Positions 11,479-22,191 of a DNA stretch of 64,000 nt are shown piece after piece. The DNA is taken from assembly GCA_002633025.1 (NCBI GenBank), contig NMRB01001807.1, positions 67,054 through 131,053 on the forward strand. The letters run 5' to 3'. The notes beneath the pieces are model-generated. The model was not told the origin of the DNA, searched no databases, and saw nothing but the letters and a program-made list of their open reading frames with translations. This stretch comes from Notospermus geniculatus (lineage: Eukaryota > Nemertea > Pilidiophora > Heteronemertea > Lineidae). Made by a program: the position numbers and the translations under genes. Every line of letters begins with the position of its first letter. Position 1 is the stretch's first letter.

Positions 11479-12219
11479 TAACGCGTTTACTGGACGACGG
11501 GTCTGAAGGCACAGCACACTTTCTTCGGATCTGTGAAGAGATCCGCCCTTTTCTTGAAATGGTGTTGCTGAGTACAGTTAAAGATAACATACCAGTAGGC
11601 CTACACACCAGTACATAGTATGATACATACCTTGTCAATAATCCTTGATGGTACGAAAGAAAATATGCTGTGGACACGAACTGAGTGATCATGTGGTACT
11701 ATCAAACCCGACATGCTGTTGATCCATCCGCAAATTTGACTGTCACTGTGGTAATTTCGGCGTTCGCAACCGGCTTCCGATATCCCTACTCCTGTACTGC
11801 AGTTCAGTTCAACTTCATTACAACGATGAGCGAGTACTGATCGATCGATAGCTCTTGTTTTTGAGCCCCGGGGACACTTTTTACCGTTCCTATTATTGGA
11901 GGGGTCGTTTCATTGCTCGTTTGAATTTTATGTTTTTCTACGGAGATTTACCATCGGTATTCTACTCGAGCGCCCTCTGGACTCTGGAGCGGAAACTACT
12001 AGACGGATTTCAACGAAATTTGATCAGTTTTTATTGGCGTAAATCCATAGAGACCTACACATGTACTGTTCCATCTTGACTACCAAGGGTTGTGACATGG
12101 AGGTGGTACAGACACATGGTATAGGCCATGATGATATCTAAATATCGACAAGACCATTTTTTCTTTGCAGGTTTCCAGCCAGAATAATCTAGTGACCGTC
12201 ACCAGTCGCACTGACATTA

Positions 12220-12369
12220 GGGAGGTTTAGAAATCAAACGATAAACGTAAACGTTACGACAACGTTATTTTTCATACCACACATTAACCAGATTTTATAT
12301 TACATTTTCGGTACAAAAATAACGTTGTCGTTAACGGTTTACGTTTACCGTTTGATTTCTAAATCTCCC
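12220..12369. mobile_element. Family-A palindromic MITE, copy 4
   Basis: GGGAGGTTTAGAAATCAAAC at the left and GTTTGATTTCTAAATCTCCC (with one change) at the right, with TA on both flanks. 150 bp. Confidence 0.8.
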
Positions 12370-12538
12370 TAGTATTGACCTAGAGGGTTAAGGAGACTGA
12401 AAATGCTTAAGTCCCTTGCTCAGCTGTCCTGATCAATTCAAGTTCCCACACAAAAGGCGTGGACTGGGTTTCGGTGTGCTGTCCTATCGTAGCTAGGATC
12501 CCATTTCTAGGCTTTGGTCGGTGGATCGAAGAGGCCTA

Positions 12539-12676
12539 TCCACGTGCAATATTATTGCACAATATGAGGATCAAAATGGGCAATATTATGGCCAATCTTT
12601 CTCCCATCCATTATGCCAGAAGCACATGACACCTATTTTGGGCCCCATATTGTGCAATAATATTGTACCGTGGAAA
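12539..12676. repeat. Foldback palindrome
   Basis: The left arm CACGTGCAATATTATTGCAC is inverted on the right as GTGCAATAATATTGTACCGT. The inner arm CAATATGAGGATCAAAATGG pairs with the inverse near CTATTTTGGGCCCCATATTG. Non-coding; family not recognised. Confidence 0.6.
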
Positions 12677-13033
12677 AACCGCTTTATGGTGGTGTATGAC
12701 CTTTTATATAACCTGGGTGGGGGTGACGTTTTCTTGTTCAGTTCGAAGTTTACACAGTCAAGGTATAGAAGTGTTTTGGGACCCTGGCTCACTTTCGCAT
12801 TTAGCCTACTCTTTTGCCATGCCCATGTCCCACTACGAAATGGTAAGCTAAAACTAAATTTTCTTGAGTTTCTCAATTTCACTTTTTGGGTTCTTTTTCC
12901 TTTCCTGTTTTGAAGATAGTTTGTAACTTTTGCGTTTGTACTTGGGGGGGGGGGGTTGTTGGTCTTGGCTGAGATTCGGCCGCGCCATACCTGTAGCATT
13001 TGTGCAAGCGTCTGTGGTGGCTGAGGCTGACAT

Positions 13034-13282
13034 GCGAAAAACTGTGCTTCGTCAAAATGACGAACTTAGGTTCATTTTCCATTTATCACCAAACTGAGTA
13101 TCTAATTCGTCGAAGTGACAAATCCACGGTTCGTCATTTGGACGAGCCTTGTTGTTAGAGATTGTGGGTTCGTCAAAATGACGAACCGTGGATTTGCCAT
13201 TTCGACGAATTAGATACTCAGTTTGGTGATAAATGAAAAAACGAACCTAAGTTCGTCCATTTGACGAAGCAGAGTTTTTCAG
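13034..13282. repeat. Foldback with repeated TTCGTC/GACGAA motifs
   Basis: Two arms of about 110 bp are near-perfect inverse copies around a loop at about 13147-13169. Each arm carries several TTCGTCNNNNTGACGAA-like boxes and the shared segment ATTAGATACTCAGTTTGGTG or its inverse. Confidence 0.75.
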
Positions 13283-13296
13283 TGTGGCAGTGTTAT

Positions 13297-13367
13297 CATC
13301 CTGAAGAAATCAGGTCCTGTCTTAGCTTAGCTAAGCTAAGCTAAGAGGACCTGATTTCTTCAGGATG
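13297..13367. repeat. Short near-perfect hairpin
   Basis: A 71-nt inverted repeat. The outer arm CATCCTGAAGAAATCAGGTC is exactly inverted at the right end, and the centre is TTAGCTTAGCTAAGCTAAGC. The only breaks are near the GTCTTAG/TAAGAGG junction. It could be a mini-MITE or a transcribed hairpin. Confidence 0.65.
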
Positions 13368-13536
13368 CAGTNAACCACAAGAACCTGTGGATACACTGCC
13401 AGTAAAGTGTGTAAGGACCTATGGTCCCCCCACTATAAAACCACAAGTATCTGACATGCTCCACGAACGAGTGCATCTGTTTTTATCCTTTTCGTCAATG
13501 TTATAATTTGTATTTTGATTCTTTCTGTTTGTAGTA

Positions 13537-13563
13537 CATCATCATCATCATCATCATCATCAA
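13537..13563. repeat. (ATC)n microsatellite
   Basis: Nine uninterrupted trinucleotide units. This explains the poly-Ser reading frame that crosses it. Confidence 0.9.
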
Positions 13564-14290
13564 CGCCAAACAATTGTCATGGTCGACTCTTGATAATACG
13601 AGAAAGGGGCGAATTAGCATTAAAGGTGGTCATTGATGTTGACCTAATCGTTGGCGTTTGTCCGTTCGTTAGGCGATATCTTGTCTTTAAGGAGAGCTTG
13701 TCATGTGGAGATGCTGATTCAAATCTTGGAGGAATTATAATTCCGCCAAGTTCAAATCATGCAGACCGAAAGAGGACTGATCGGAGTCGCAGGTATCTTT
13801 GAAGCGGACTTTTAACAGCCGCAGATATCTGTATGGTCAATTGATCCTAGAACATTAGAGGATTCAGAAACGGTCTGTAGATTCTAAGATGCCGAAAATG
13901 CATATTTTTTTGTTATGTGGATTACTCAGAACGATGCCGAATAGGCCAACGGAGAGTTGACTCCGTCAAGGATGAACATTGAAAAGCTGCAATCCTGACA
14001 ACAATCTACAAGATGCAGGCCGCACGAAGACAAGGTAAGTAGTTTTCCATTGTTTGCATGTTTATCGGGACACATTTTTATTTTCGTCGCACTAGCCGGA
14101 AATTTCAAATAAAAAAATACTTTTGAGTGTCTAAACAAAGTGATCATTGACTAGGGCCTGCCATCCAACAATATTTTTGCAACTTTTCGTTTTCGTCATC
14201 AAGTGCTAAGTGTCCCGATCCCCCTCCAATTCTTTTTCAGCATTAATACGCGTTTCCCCAAGGATATTGTTTTTAACATGATTGATTTAT

Positions 14291-14458
14291 AGACATCCTG
14301 CGAAAGTCGGCCATGACATGCAGGCCAGAAGGGGTAAACAAACCTTGGGCCTAGTGCATTGTACAGACGGTAAGCACAAGAGCCAACTGTACAAATGCAC
14401 TAGGCCGAGGTTATGTTTACCCCTTCTGAGCTGTCATGGCCGACTTTCGCAGGATGTC
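14291..14458. repeat. Foldback palindrome
   Basis: The left arm GACATCCTGCGAAAGTCGGC is exactly inverted at the right end (GCCGACTTTCGCAGGATGTC). Inner arms around AGAAGGGGTAAACA and GGGCCTAGTGCATTGTACA also pair. Family not recognised. Confidence 0.75.
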
Positions 14459-14944
14459 GATTGATTGATCGATTGATTGACTGACTGATAGAACGATACA
14501 TTTGAATGATTTGCATAATTTGTTGATGGTGCGTCCGTCAGTCAGTCCGGTTTTTGGTTTGACTTTATGGTTTGAGCGAAGTCCAAATTTGACTTCGTCA
14601 AGATCACAAAAGCGTGTGACTCGTACATTTACGAATTGGGAAAGATGACACCAGTGTGATTGTACATAAACCCATAGGGATGTGTTTGGGAGGGACAGGG
14701 ATAGGCCAACATGTAGACATTTTTTCTTGCACCGACACATCTCCCGCATGCACGAATATTTTTGCAAGACTGAATGACTTCTTTCAGAATTCTCACTGGC
14801 GAACCCTCCCAAAGATCCTGGCGGGTGGGACAGTCATTCAGTCTTGTACATTTCAAGAATGAAGACGATCTACTTTCATTCTTGGAAACTTGTCGTATTG
14901 AATGATTTCTCTTTCAGGAATTTGTAAAAGGTTTGTAAACCTGG

Positions 14945-15044
14945 GTCCATATTCATAAACATAAGTCAAAGTATGATACTTACCTTTTGTGTTGAACAAG
15001 GATAAGTGTCACACTTAGATTTAAGTAGTTTTATGAATATGGGC
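14945..15044. mobile_element. Foldback MITE at CCTGG, first of two
   Basis: It begins GTCCATATTCATAAACATAA and ends TTTTATGAATATGGGC. CCTGG lies on both sides (14940-14944 and 15045-15049). Confidence 0.75.
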
Positions 15045-15049
15045 CCTGG

Positions 15050-15157
15050 GGCCTGTTTCATAAAGTGACTTTAAGCTAATGGTACCAATTACGCAACACA
15101 TTTTTCATTTGGTTAAAGGTACCATTTATAGCTTAAAGTCACTTTATGAAACGGGCC
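15050..15157. mobile_element. Foldback MITE at CCTGG, second of two
   Basis: It begins GGCCTGTTTCATAAAGTGAC and ends GTCACTTTATGAAACGGGCC, an almost perfect palindrome. CCTGG lies at 15045-15049 and 15158-15162, so it sits directly beside the previous element. Confidence 0.75.
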
Positions 15158-15321
15158 CCTGGTTAAGAAACCTTTTACAGATTGGTTATTGACATGGTAC
15201 CGGTTGCTTTTTCTATTTTTTTGGATGGAAGGAAGGATGTTTCTGATGGATCAATTGTAAAATATCTGATGATTTGTCTTTGGTCAAAAATTGTCCTTCG
15301 GTGTGTGGGAATTAACCTCTN

Positions 15322-16046
15322 GAACGATACATTTGAATGATTTGCATTATTGTTGATGGTGCGTCCGTCAGTCAGTCCGGTTTTTGGTTTGACTTTATGG
15401 TTTGAGCGAAGTCCAAATTTGACTTCGTCAAGATCACAAAAGCGTGTGACTCGTACATTTACGAATTGGGAAAGATGACACCAGTGTGATTGTACATAAA
15501 CCCATAGGGATGTGTTTGGGAGGGACAGGGATAGGCCAACATGTAGACATTTTTTCTTGCACCGACACATCTCCCGCATGCACGAATATTTTTGCAAGAC
15601 TGAATGACTTCTTTCAGAATTCTCACTGGCGAACCCTCCCAAAGATCCGGGTGGGTGGGACAGTCACTCAGTCTTGTACATTTCAAGAATGAAGACGATC
15701 TACTTTCATTCTTGGAAACTTGTCGTATGGATGATTTCCCTTTCAGGAATTTGTAAAAGGTTTGTAAACCTGGAGACGTATGCACAAAACATCTTAAGTG
15801 TAAAATTTCCCTTAAACTATTGTTCCAAACAAAAGATAAGGAAAAGTTTACACTTAAGATGTTTTATGCATATGGCCCCTGGTTTAGAAACCTTTTACAG
15901 ATTGATTATTGACATGGTACTGGTTGCCTTTTCTATTTTTTTTTTGATGGAAGGAAGGAAGGATGTTTCTGATGGATCAATTGTAAAATATCTGATGATT
16001 TGTCTTTGGTCAAAAATTGTCCTTCGGCATGTGGGAATTAACCTCT
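15322..16046 (+). repeat. Duplicated block, copy 2
   Basis: Second copy of the block at 14491-15320. It carries a different foldback MITE (15774-15877) at the identical CCTGG site and continues past the point where copy 1 is cut by the N. Confidence 0.85.
15774..15877. mobile_element. Foldback MITE at CCTGG in copy 2
   Basis: It begins AGACGTATGCACAAAACATC and ends GATGTTTTATGCATATGGCC. CCTGG lies at 15769-15773 and 15878-15882. It is closely similar to the element at 5016-5110. Confidence 0.75.
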
Positions 16047-16455
16047 CAAGAAGGGCGAAACATTTTCACCACCGAGTTTTGAGTTGAGGTTTTATTTTTT
16101 TCCGAAATCTCCCCGTCCCCTGGTTGAGGGGCCTCAGAAAAAATTCATGGTTCATTTTTACCCCGAACTCACTGAATGCGAGGTGCTGGAGGAAACCGGA
16201 CCCTCCTGAACAGACAAGTTTTTCAGATATTTTGCAATTAAGAGGTAAGTCAACAATCGGTACCATGTGAAAGCGGAATCTGGTTTGAGATGTCATTTGG
16301 TGGATGTGACGTCACAGAATTGGATTCCGCTTTCTTGTGTAGATAATATGACAGGTAGGTTCCAATCCAAATCAGGCGCTTCGGAAGAAAGAAGTCAACC
16401 AAAGTACGTACCCTCTACTTTTACTTTCACCCGTCTGTGGGTTCTCGATGTAATA

Positions 16456-16573
16456 GGGAGGTTTCGCAAGCGCCCGGTTAGGCCCTACGACGACGTTTAT
16501 CTAATGTTTGGGTATACCCAGACAATAGATAAACGTCGTCGTAAGGCCTAACCGGGCGCTTGCGAAACCTCCC
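16456..16573. mobile_element. Family-B palindromic MITE, copy 2
   Basis: 118 bp, GGGAGGTTTCGCAAGCGCCC at the left and the exact inverse at the right, TA on both flanks. It nearly matches the copies at 10977 and 22074, suggesting recent spread. Confidence 0.88.
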
Positions 16574-16644
16574 TAATAAGCGAATCAGTCGCACCGGCCC
16601 CCAACTAGGCCTACAACTGTCTGTAAATATGACTGTTTTTTAAT

Positions 16645-16902
16645 CAGGGCCGAATCCAGGGGGCGTGGGCGGCGTACGCCCCCTATTAGCACAGCAATGA
16701 TTTTTTAGCAAGAAAAATTTCGTCACATAAAAATTCGAGTATTTTGCTCTCAGATGTCAAGAAAATGCATCTAAAAGCACTTAAAATTGTCAATTTTTTC
16801 TGGTGGAGCGGCCCCCAGACACCCATTTGGGCTTTGCACTCTCGGTGCTCACCACCTCCGTCGAGCTACGCCCCCCTTCTGTCAACCCTGGATCCGACCC
16901 TG
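16645..16902. mobile_element. hAT-like MITE, CAGGG family, diverged copy
   Basis: It begins CAGGGCCGAATCCAGGGGGC and ends CCTGGATCCGACCCTG. Inner GGCGTACGCCCCC and GAGCTACGCCCCCC resemble the copy at 50217. No coding content. Confidence 0.6.
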
Positions 16903-17379
16903 ATTAATCACTTTTTATTGCAGCTTTTCGTGTTTTGCATAATATTCATGCTGTAACTAATTCTCTTTTTTTCCACATAACTAATCCACACTCTTTTTCC
17001 TATTTTTACTGTCGTGAACTTTGAATAGTTTTGGAAGGGGGACGATGAGCACTTCACCTCTTCGTGAGGGCTCCTCGCCACGCTGCTAGGAAAACAACAA
17101 TCTGCATGAATCAATCCACCTAAAAAGCGGTAAAAAACGTTCTTTGACGTTCAGTCAAATCTGAATTCATGAGAAACTCATGAAACTTTTTCAAAACCTT
17201 TTTTCAAGATTCAGATTGAGCGCATCATTTTGATGTGATGGGTGTGGTCCCTCTCGAGTCTGCTGGCTTCACATGCTATGGGAGGGGCAAGTGGCGGCGA
17301 CTCGCGGGGATCACCCATAGACTAAGTTCTCGGGCTAACTGTGATGTTTATTTACTGATCCTTGCCTAAAAAAACTGAT

Positions 17380-17483
17380 TTAAAGTTGATTTAAGGGACT
17401 TTAAAGTTGACTTTAAAGTTGATTTAAAGTTGACTTTAAGGGACTTTAAAGTTGACTTTAAAGTTGATTTAAAGTTGACTTTA
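17380..17483. repeat. TTAAAGTTGA tandem repeat upstream of the Maf gene
   Basis: About 100 bp of a higher-order repeat built from TTTAAAGTTGA and CTTTAAGGGA units, with seven or more imperfect copies. It sits about 40 bp before the first CRE and 300 bp before the TATA-like box. Confidence 0.75.
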
Positions 17484-17522
17484 ATGCATCCTGAAAGGGC
17501 TATAAATGGAACACATATGACA

Positions 17523-17530
17523 TGACGTCA
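17523..17530 (+). promoter_or_regulatory. CRE-like palindrome, distal
   Basis: A perfect TGACGTCA, the CREB/ATF consensus, about 260 bp upstream of the TATA-like box of the Maf gene. Confidence 0.4.
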
Positions 17531-17765
17531 TTCTTTATCTTTGTCCTTTCTATGCTTCAGTCACTTGAACAGCTCTGAAGTTGTTGTAAATATGGCGTCA
17601 GGCATGTCAGGGCTGGCCCGTGCAATTCCGCGCAAGTCTCCGCTAATGTTGAGCAATATTGCGTGTCTAAGCACGTTTTTAGTTGTCCGTCACAAAACAA
17701 GGTGGCGGGAGAATTGAAAGACTGGTTAAAAGTGACGTTGTTACTAAAAATACTAACAAATTTGA

Positions 17766-17790
17766 TGACGTCACGCACGATTGGTATAAA
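17766..17790 (+). promoter_or_regulatory. CRE plus TATA core promoter of the Maf gene
   Basis: A second perfect TGACGTCA (17766-17773) is followed 11 bp later by TATAAAAG (TATAAA at 17785-17790). A start near 17815 would give a 5'UTR of about 420 nt before the ATG at 18236. The arrangement fits a cAMP-inducible promoter, but no transcript evidence is available. Confidence 0.45.
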
Positions 17791-18235
17791 AGCTTGGGAT
17801 TCCCCATCCTCCATGTTGTTGGCCTTCCTGAGATCGGTGGATATGGTGGTTTCGCCCTCCGCCACCTAAAAAACACCGATTTTCCTGCTTGTCATCCGCG
17901 GGATTTTGCCGAAATTTGCTACAAAGGTGCATAAGATACTCTGGAAGTGGTCTGTGCACTAAAGTGGTAGGATCAAGACTTTATCCTGTGTGTTTGACGA
18001 CATAGACTTTGCAGTACTTTTCCAGCTGTGACTGCGTGATTGTGCAATTCTCTGTGTACATGGTGTACATTCTGTGTATGTGACATATGATACAGTGCAT
18101 CATCTACTACAAGGACTGTACTAGTGAATGCTGTATATGTGACACTTATCCAGTGACTCTATACTTCACCAGTCTAAGCTAAAGTACTGTATCTACCGTA
18201 GGCTTTTTGACGTCCCAACCAGCAGCCACTAAACT

Positions 18236-19241
18236 ATGGACTGTCAAAGCCTGTTTAAAATCGATGTCGATGAGATGGACGTCAACGATGCTGACGTCCC
18301 TGATCTGATGCGCCAGTTAGTTGATTTGGTACCGGCCGACTCTCCGTGCAGTCCCGGCGCCGTCACTGACTACACCTTCAGTGAACCACCATCACCTGTA
18401 TTTCAAACCTCTTCTACCATGGAAGCCAGCAGCGTCCTCGACCCAATTCCCGACAACATCATCACACCCCAAGGAAGTCCAGCTGTACCTGCTGTCAAAA
18501 CAGAAACGTCGTTGGATCAGTTAGATTCAACTATTGAATGGCTTACTAAGACAATTAACTTCGAAAACATGCCGATGGAACTTGGTTCGGTGGAAGCCGT
18601 TAATGCCTTATTGGATGACACGTTAATTAAAGCGAATTCGCTTCAACAGTATGGTAAGTATCTCCGTGATTGTTTGCACTTTTAGAGTAGCTTTGTGACA
18701 CATCCACTTTAAATTTGATGAAGTTCATTCCTGTGCAGACATATTGTGTCAATGTTTTCCTTAAATTGCTTACAATTTGACAACAAGTTACATGTACTTT
18801 TAAACTTCTGAAATGTCACTTCACTGGACGATGAGCGTGCTTCAATTTATAACATCTTTCATTTCAGCGACAAGTGAAACGACAAGCTGTGATGACGTTG
18901 GTGATGAGATTACCGATGATGAATTAATTTCTCTGTCCGTGAGGGATCTTAACAGCCGTCTGAAGGGCAGGCCTAAACAGGAGATAAACCAGTTAAAGCA
19001 ACGACGAAGGACTCTAAAAAATCGTGGGTACGCACAAAATTGCCGCACCAAAAGGTTGGTACAGAGAGAAGATCTCGTAACGACTAACGAAACGTTGAAA
19101 CGACAGGTCGTCGCTCTTCAGAGGCAGTTGTTCGGCGTTCAGAACGAACGGGATTCATATAAGAGGGAACTAGCGAGACTACAGTTAAGTACAAGTCGTG
19201 CGAGTTCAACACCTCCAAGTTCACCGGAGTCATCATGTTAA
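18236..19241 (+). CDS. Divergent large-Maf bZIP transcription factor
   Basis: Exons 18236-18653 (donor GTAAGT) and 18868-19241 (acceptor ATTTCAG) join in phase 1 to give 263 aa. The C-terminal half is Maf-type. The extended homology region [18 protein letters not shown] (157-173) is followed by the basic region [20 protein letters not shown] (183-202) and a leucine zipper with heptad L/V at about 209-245. Residues about 96-130 ([20 protein letters not shown], then AVNALL) resemble the Maf_N domain, and VKTE (87-90) fits the SUMO consensus. These features place it with large rather than small Mafs, although it lacks His/Gly runs. The basic region has Asn where most Mafs have Ser or Ala before the Cys. 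It should bind MARE-type DNA in the nucleus as a dimer. Confidence 0.9.
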
Positions 19242-22073
19242 ATTGCGAAGAACTTTTTAAAGACTTGACCGTTTTGAACATTGATTTACCCAGAACCTCT
19301 CATGTTGTATAAAAAATCATCATTTGTATTCGTATTTCTCATTGCTCATCCCGTGTGCTGATTGATCATCTGACTTGTTCATATCATGTATGTTAAAAAA
19401 CCATAGCTGATTGCATCTTAGCTTAAAAAATGAACCATGAAAAGTTGGTTCGGTACGCAGGAAAAACAAAACTATCAGTGTGTAGTTATCTGTGTAGAAG
19501 GCACATTACATGTAGGTGAATTTATCTTATGAATGAAGTGTTACTTGGCTTCATGATCATTTATTGTGTACAAACTTATATTAAGTCTGAATCAACCAAA
19601 AAACACTGAAATTGGTATTGCTTGCAAACTTGATTCTGTCATTGTCAATTGCGGATGATTCTACTTATGTATTTCATATTTTCCATGCTTTCAGTGCGAT
19701 TCAGGTTTTTATATCCGACAAACTGTTTATGTTCCATTGCTATGCAATGAAGTTAAATCTTTTCCGGGTTGGAATGATGATCTACGAAGTTGTAAGTTGT
19801 ACAGGTACTTAGGAATATCATTCGTGCCATCTTCAGAAATTGCGTGCAGTGTGAGTTAACCTACGAGAACTGTGCCAGTGCTAAAGGCCAGCCATTCATG
19901 CATGTCCTACATCTGTGATCTGAGAGCTATCGTTCATTTTCAAGTTCAACTAAACAGCTCTAGTTAGTAGTACGTGAACTACATATTTATGGTCTTGTCG
20001 ATTAGCTGAAGTTATGGTGATTAGAAGTGTAAGGCAAATTAGGTTTATGCCAATGTGTTTTGAAGTACTAAGCTGATATCTGTGATGGAAATAGGCCCTT
20101 GGGCTTTTTGTTCCATGGCACACTCTAGTCACGGTTTCATTGGCTTGCTCAACCAAGCGTATCAGAACTGGTTCTATGTCCAAGGAATATTCTATTTGAG
20201 ATTCATAGTCAATCCATTTCATTAGGATTTGCTTACTTTGCAATCTTGTGCAATATTGGCCACTGGCCATAAAAAACAATTAGGACGGTAGGCCTGGGAC
20301 AAGGAGTGGCCACTGAATGTACTCGATTTGATATGTGAACAATACTATCATGTGTGTACTTTGTATCTGCGCTCAATGATCGATCACGAACGCGTACTTG
20401 ATTCTTTCACTGTACGCAGGCTGTGCTTGAAAGCATGCATTATGTACATTGAATTTATTGATTTATGTTCATAACCAGCGATTGTGTATGGCTTCGATGA
20501 CATCGCGGTATAGGTAGTGTATTCTAAATGTACCACATTGCGAACTACTCCAGTGTCGTCATATGTAATCAGCACAAACGGTTGAAATTCATCGAATGAC
20601 TCTTTGCGGCCTGAATCTACCTCGGTGAAAAAAAGTTGTCGAGAACTTGAAAGACGGGATTCGATCTTGTGAACACAGGATCATTCTGTCTCGTTCTGAT
20701 AATCAGAATCTCAATTTCTGCAATTGAGAGTGGCGACTTCAATCTAGTTTCTTGCTAATTACTGGCAAGCATGTTTTGTTTTAATTCTCTAAGTTTGTTA
20801 GAAAGAAAGATAATTTTTAGGTTCGTTCGCGACCTTGATGAAGGTCACTTAATTGTGATACCATGTCTGGTCTCATCATTATTTTTCATTCGTTATATTT
20901 TTGTTAACGCATTCATTTCCTGGGTATTTCATGTTGATGACGTTTTCAAACGCTTGTTGGAGCCAAACTCAAATACGTGTGGAGGCAGATGAGGTCCAGC
21001 ACCAATTCAAGATTCATACGGCATCTTTTATCATTAGGTGTGCATTCGACAGTGCTTTGTACTGGTCTCTGTTGTCGATTTCATTTTTGATTTGCATAAT
21101 TTTCCTTTGTTGTATTCATCAGGGTTTCAGAATAGCCAGGCTCTCTGAAGCAAAAGCTCCGGAAAATGCATTAGGCTCCAGTTATCTGTTCGGAGCAGTT
21201 CATGAAAACACATGGAGGCTCAGTGTACATATACAATCAAAGTTTACTCAACAATGCAAAGCTTCAGAAAAGTGTTAACGGTAATAAAATTTTGCTTCAC
21301 AGAGTCAAAAAATTTCTGGAACCCTGATATGCCGATATTTTGTTACAATCATGATGCTTACGTTGTGAGTGTTAACAAGTTGATGTTTCTTTTTTGTCAG
21401 ATAAATTATCAAAAATTGCCAGCTTCTCAAGTATGGATCTACAGATATGGACTGGTGTAAAAATGAGTATACTGGATTTGGTTTTACAAATAGATTTTTA
21501 TCTTATAATCTTGAGACACACAAAGTCGGTCTTGACCCCCTCAGCCCCAGCACCTTGTGCTGAGAATAACGTTAAAGATGAAAATTCACGAATGACAAAG
21601 AAATACATGAAACCAACGAAACAAAGAACAATGCGAGAACGCTTGGCTATATTACCAGCAAATCTATAAAACATTTACTTATTGATTTTGGTGTGCAGTC
21701 CTTTTGATATTAGATCATGCCTGATAAACCTTAAGTTCAAATCATAATTGGCCATTGTGTAGCGAATCGAATATCCAGTATTCCAAGCTTTCGTCAAAAA
21801 AGTAATGTGTAATTTGTTTAGCGTATCTAAGTTGGATGGGTTGTTATGTTGATCGATTGAAGACAACACGTATCGTTACCAACATAACTAGAAGCTGTTG
21901 TTGTATGATCTGATGTGAAATGCTTTAGTTGTGTTTTGTAACGATGTTTGAATAACGTTATGAGAAGTGGTGAGAAAATGCTAGTCAAGGGCAGACAACA
22001 GCTTGGCTTTATCTCCTGTGACCAAATATTCATAGATTAGTACAAGTCTACATGTAAATGCAGGATGACAATA

Positions 22074-22191
22074 GGGAGGTTTCGCAAGCGCCCGGTTAGG
22101 CCATACGACGACGTTTATCTATTGTTTGGGTACACCCACACAATAGATAAACGTCGTCGTAGGGCCTAACCGGGCGCTTGCGAAACCTCCC
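22074..22191. mobile_element. Family-B palindromic MITE, copy 3
   Basis: 118 bp, GGGAGGTTTCGCAAGCGCCC with the exact inverse at the right, TA on both flanks, and centre TTTGGGTACACCCACA. Confidence 0.88.

Larger units (their letters stand above)
14491..15320 (+). repeat. Duplicated block, copy 1
   Basis: 14491-14944 is almost identical to 15322-15773, and 15163-15319 to 15883-16046. The copies differ by a few substitutions and by which foldback elements occupy the CCTGG site in the middle. Copy 1 ends at the single N at 15321, where copy 2 begins. The frame at 14656-14862 is repeated in copy 2 but shows no recognisable domain. Confidence 0.85.
9000..17380. other. Gene-free MITE-rich interval
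   Basis: About 8.4 kb with no convincing exon. It contains four family-A and two family-B TA-target MITEs, several other palindromes, one hAT-like MITE and a duplicated block, all listed separately. ORFs here are repeat-internal or lack splice and conservation support. Stretches such as 9650-10220, 10400-10970, 11480-12210 and 16910-17380 show nothing recognisable. Confidence 0.6.

Noticed and set aside
12586-12999. 137-codon minus-strand frame
   Set aside because: It overlaps a foldback palindrome and a poly-G run, with no domain or splice support.
14656-15692. Identical 68-codon frames in the duplicated blocks (MIVHKPIGMCLGG...)
   Set aside because: The match reflects the DNA duplication, with no known domain, splice support or codon-biased divergence between copies.
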